DNA of 6,221 nt from Puniceicoccaceae bacterium (GTDB lineage Bacteria; Verrucomicrobiota; Verrucomicrobiia; Opitutales; Coraliomargaritaceae): NCBI GenBank assembly GCA_003567255.1, contig PWZW01000238.1, forward strand, positions 1-6,221, given 5' to 3'. The translations under genes were made by a program, and so were the position numbers. Below the pieces are notes generated by a model. The model searched no databases and was not told the origin of the DNA. It saw nothing but the letters and a program-made list of their open reading frames with translations. How positions within the stretch are numbered: position 1 is the first letter of the stretch; every line of letters starts with the position of its first letter. Shown here piece by piece: positions 5,815 to 6,221 of the stretch.

Positions 5815-6221
5815 ATGAAAAAAACATCCCGTAGAAAATTCATCAAGAGCGCAGCTTTTCTGGCCAGTGCGCCGATGATTCTTCCTTCGTCCGTCTTGGG
5901 CCTGAATGGGAAGACGCCGCCCTCCGAACGTATTGTGCTTGGCGGCATTGGCTTGGGCCCCCGGGGGCGTCTGGTGCTTGGCGACTTTCTCGAACAGGAC
6001 GATGTTCAGTTTGTGGCGGTCGCCGACGCGCAGCAAGAGCGGGCAGCGATCATCCAGCGCACCGTGGAGCGCAGATACGGCCAAAAGGGTTGTGCGGCGT
6101 ATCAGGACATGGGCGACGTGCTGAGTCGTGATGATATCGATGCGGTGCTTATCGCCACCGGCGATCGCTGGCACGCGACCGCCTCCATCTACGCTGCGCG
6201 CGCGGGTAAGGACATTTATTG
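5815..6221 (+). CDS. Tat-exported Gfo/Idh/MocA oxidoreductase, N-terminal part
   Basis: The first 135 codons of a second Gfo/Idh/MocA oxidoreductase are visible; the gene runs off the right edge with no stop. Residues 5-11 (SRRKFIK) form a twin-arginine signal followed by a hydrophobic stretch (AAFLASAPMILP) and a probable cleavage near V-L-G at 27-29. The Rossmann start has G-G-I-G-L-G-P-R-G at 43-51, then V-A-V-A-D at 67-71, D-D-I-D-A-V-L-I-A-T at 106-115 and A-G-K-D-I-Y at 130-135. The next codon begins TG, which fits the expected Cys of the C-E-K-P signature just outside the window. It differs clearly from the oxidoreductase at 1158-2528 (different dinucleotide loop, G-D-R-W-H in place of P-E-H-W-H), so it is not a recent duplicate. 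The start has no visible Shine-Dalgarno; a palindrome ends 6 bases upstream. Divergent from DUF1080, a pairing that suggests joint function on keto-sugars. Confidence 0.9.
   Translation, partial: MKKTSRRKFIKSAAFLASAPMILPSSVLGLNGKTPPSERIVLGGIGLGPRGRLVLGDFLEQDDVQFVAVADAQQERAAIIQRTVERRYGQKGCAAYQDMGDVLSRDDIDAVLIATGDRWHATASIYAARAGKDIY

Overview
The window holds six protein genes of a carbohydrate-processing locus, two of them cut by the window edges, and one unusual block of tandem palindromic DNA. The gene content (ThuA-like, DUF6807, Tat-exported Gfo/Idh/MocA oxidoreductases, a type I sulfatase and a DUF1080 protein) is typical of polysaccharide-degrading Verrucomicrobiota, Planctomycetota or Lentisphaerota. 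Moderate GC content and the lack of clear Shine-Dalgarno sequences at most starts fit that group. A marine or gut Verrucomicrobiota-type organism is my best guess, but the sequence alone does not settle it.

Layout: on the + strand, the last 36 residues of a ThuA-like protein (2-112), then a DUF6807 ('PmoA') protein (155-1141) and a Tat-signal Gfo/Idh/MocA oxidoreductase (1158-2528). Gaps of 42 and 16 bases suggest one operon. Next comes a 633-base gene-free stretch (2529-3161) filled mostly by two full copies and one shortened copy of a roughly 170-base palindromic unit. On the - strand lie a secreted sulfatase (3162-4664) and, upstream of it, a secreted single-domain DUF1080 protein (4977-5648). 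They are separated by 312 bases without a convincing gene. Divergent from the DUF1080 gene, a second Tat-signal Gfo/Idh/MocA oxidoreductase starts at 5815 and runs off the right edge.

All five visible N-termini carry an export signal (three Sec-type, two twin-arginine), so the encoded chemistry probably happens outside the cytoplasm. A reasonable inference is a module for sulfated or otherwise modified glycosides. The sulfatase would remove sulfate, a Gfo/Idh enzyme would oxidise a sugar hydroxyl (commonly C3) with bound nicotinamide cofactor, and DUF1080 or ThuA-like proteins would act on the resulting keto-sugar. The substrate cannot be read from the sequence. No wholly novel system is evident; the most unexplained element is the palindromic tandem array at the convergent 3' ends.
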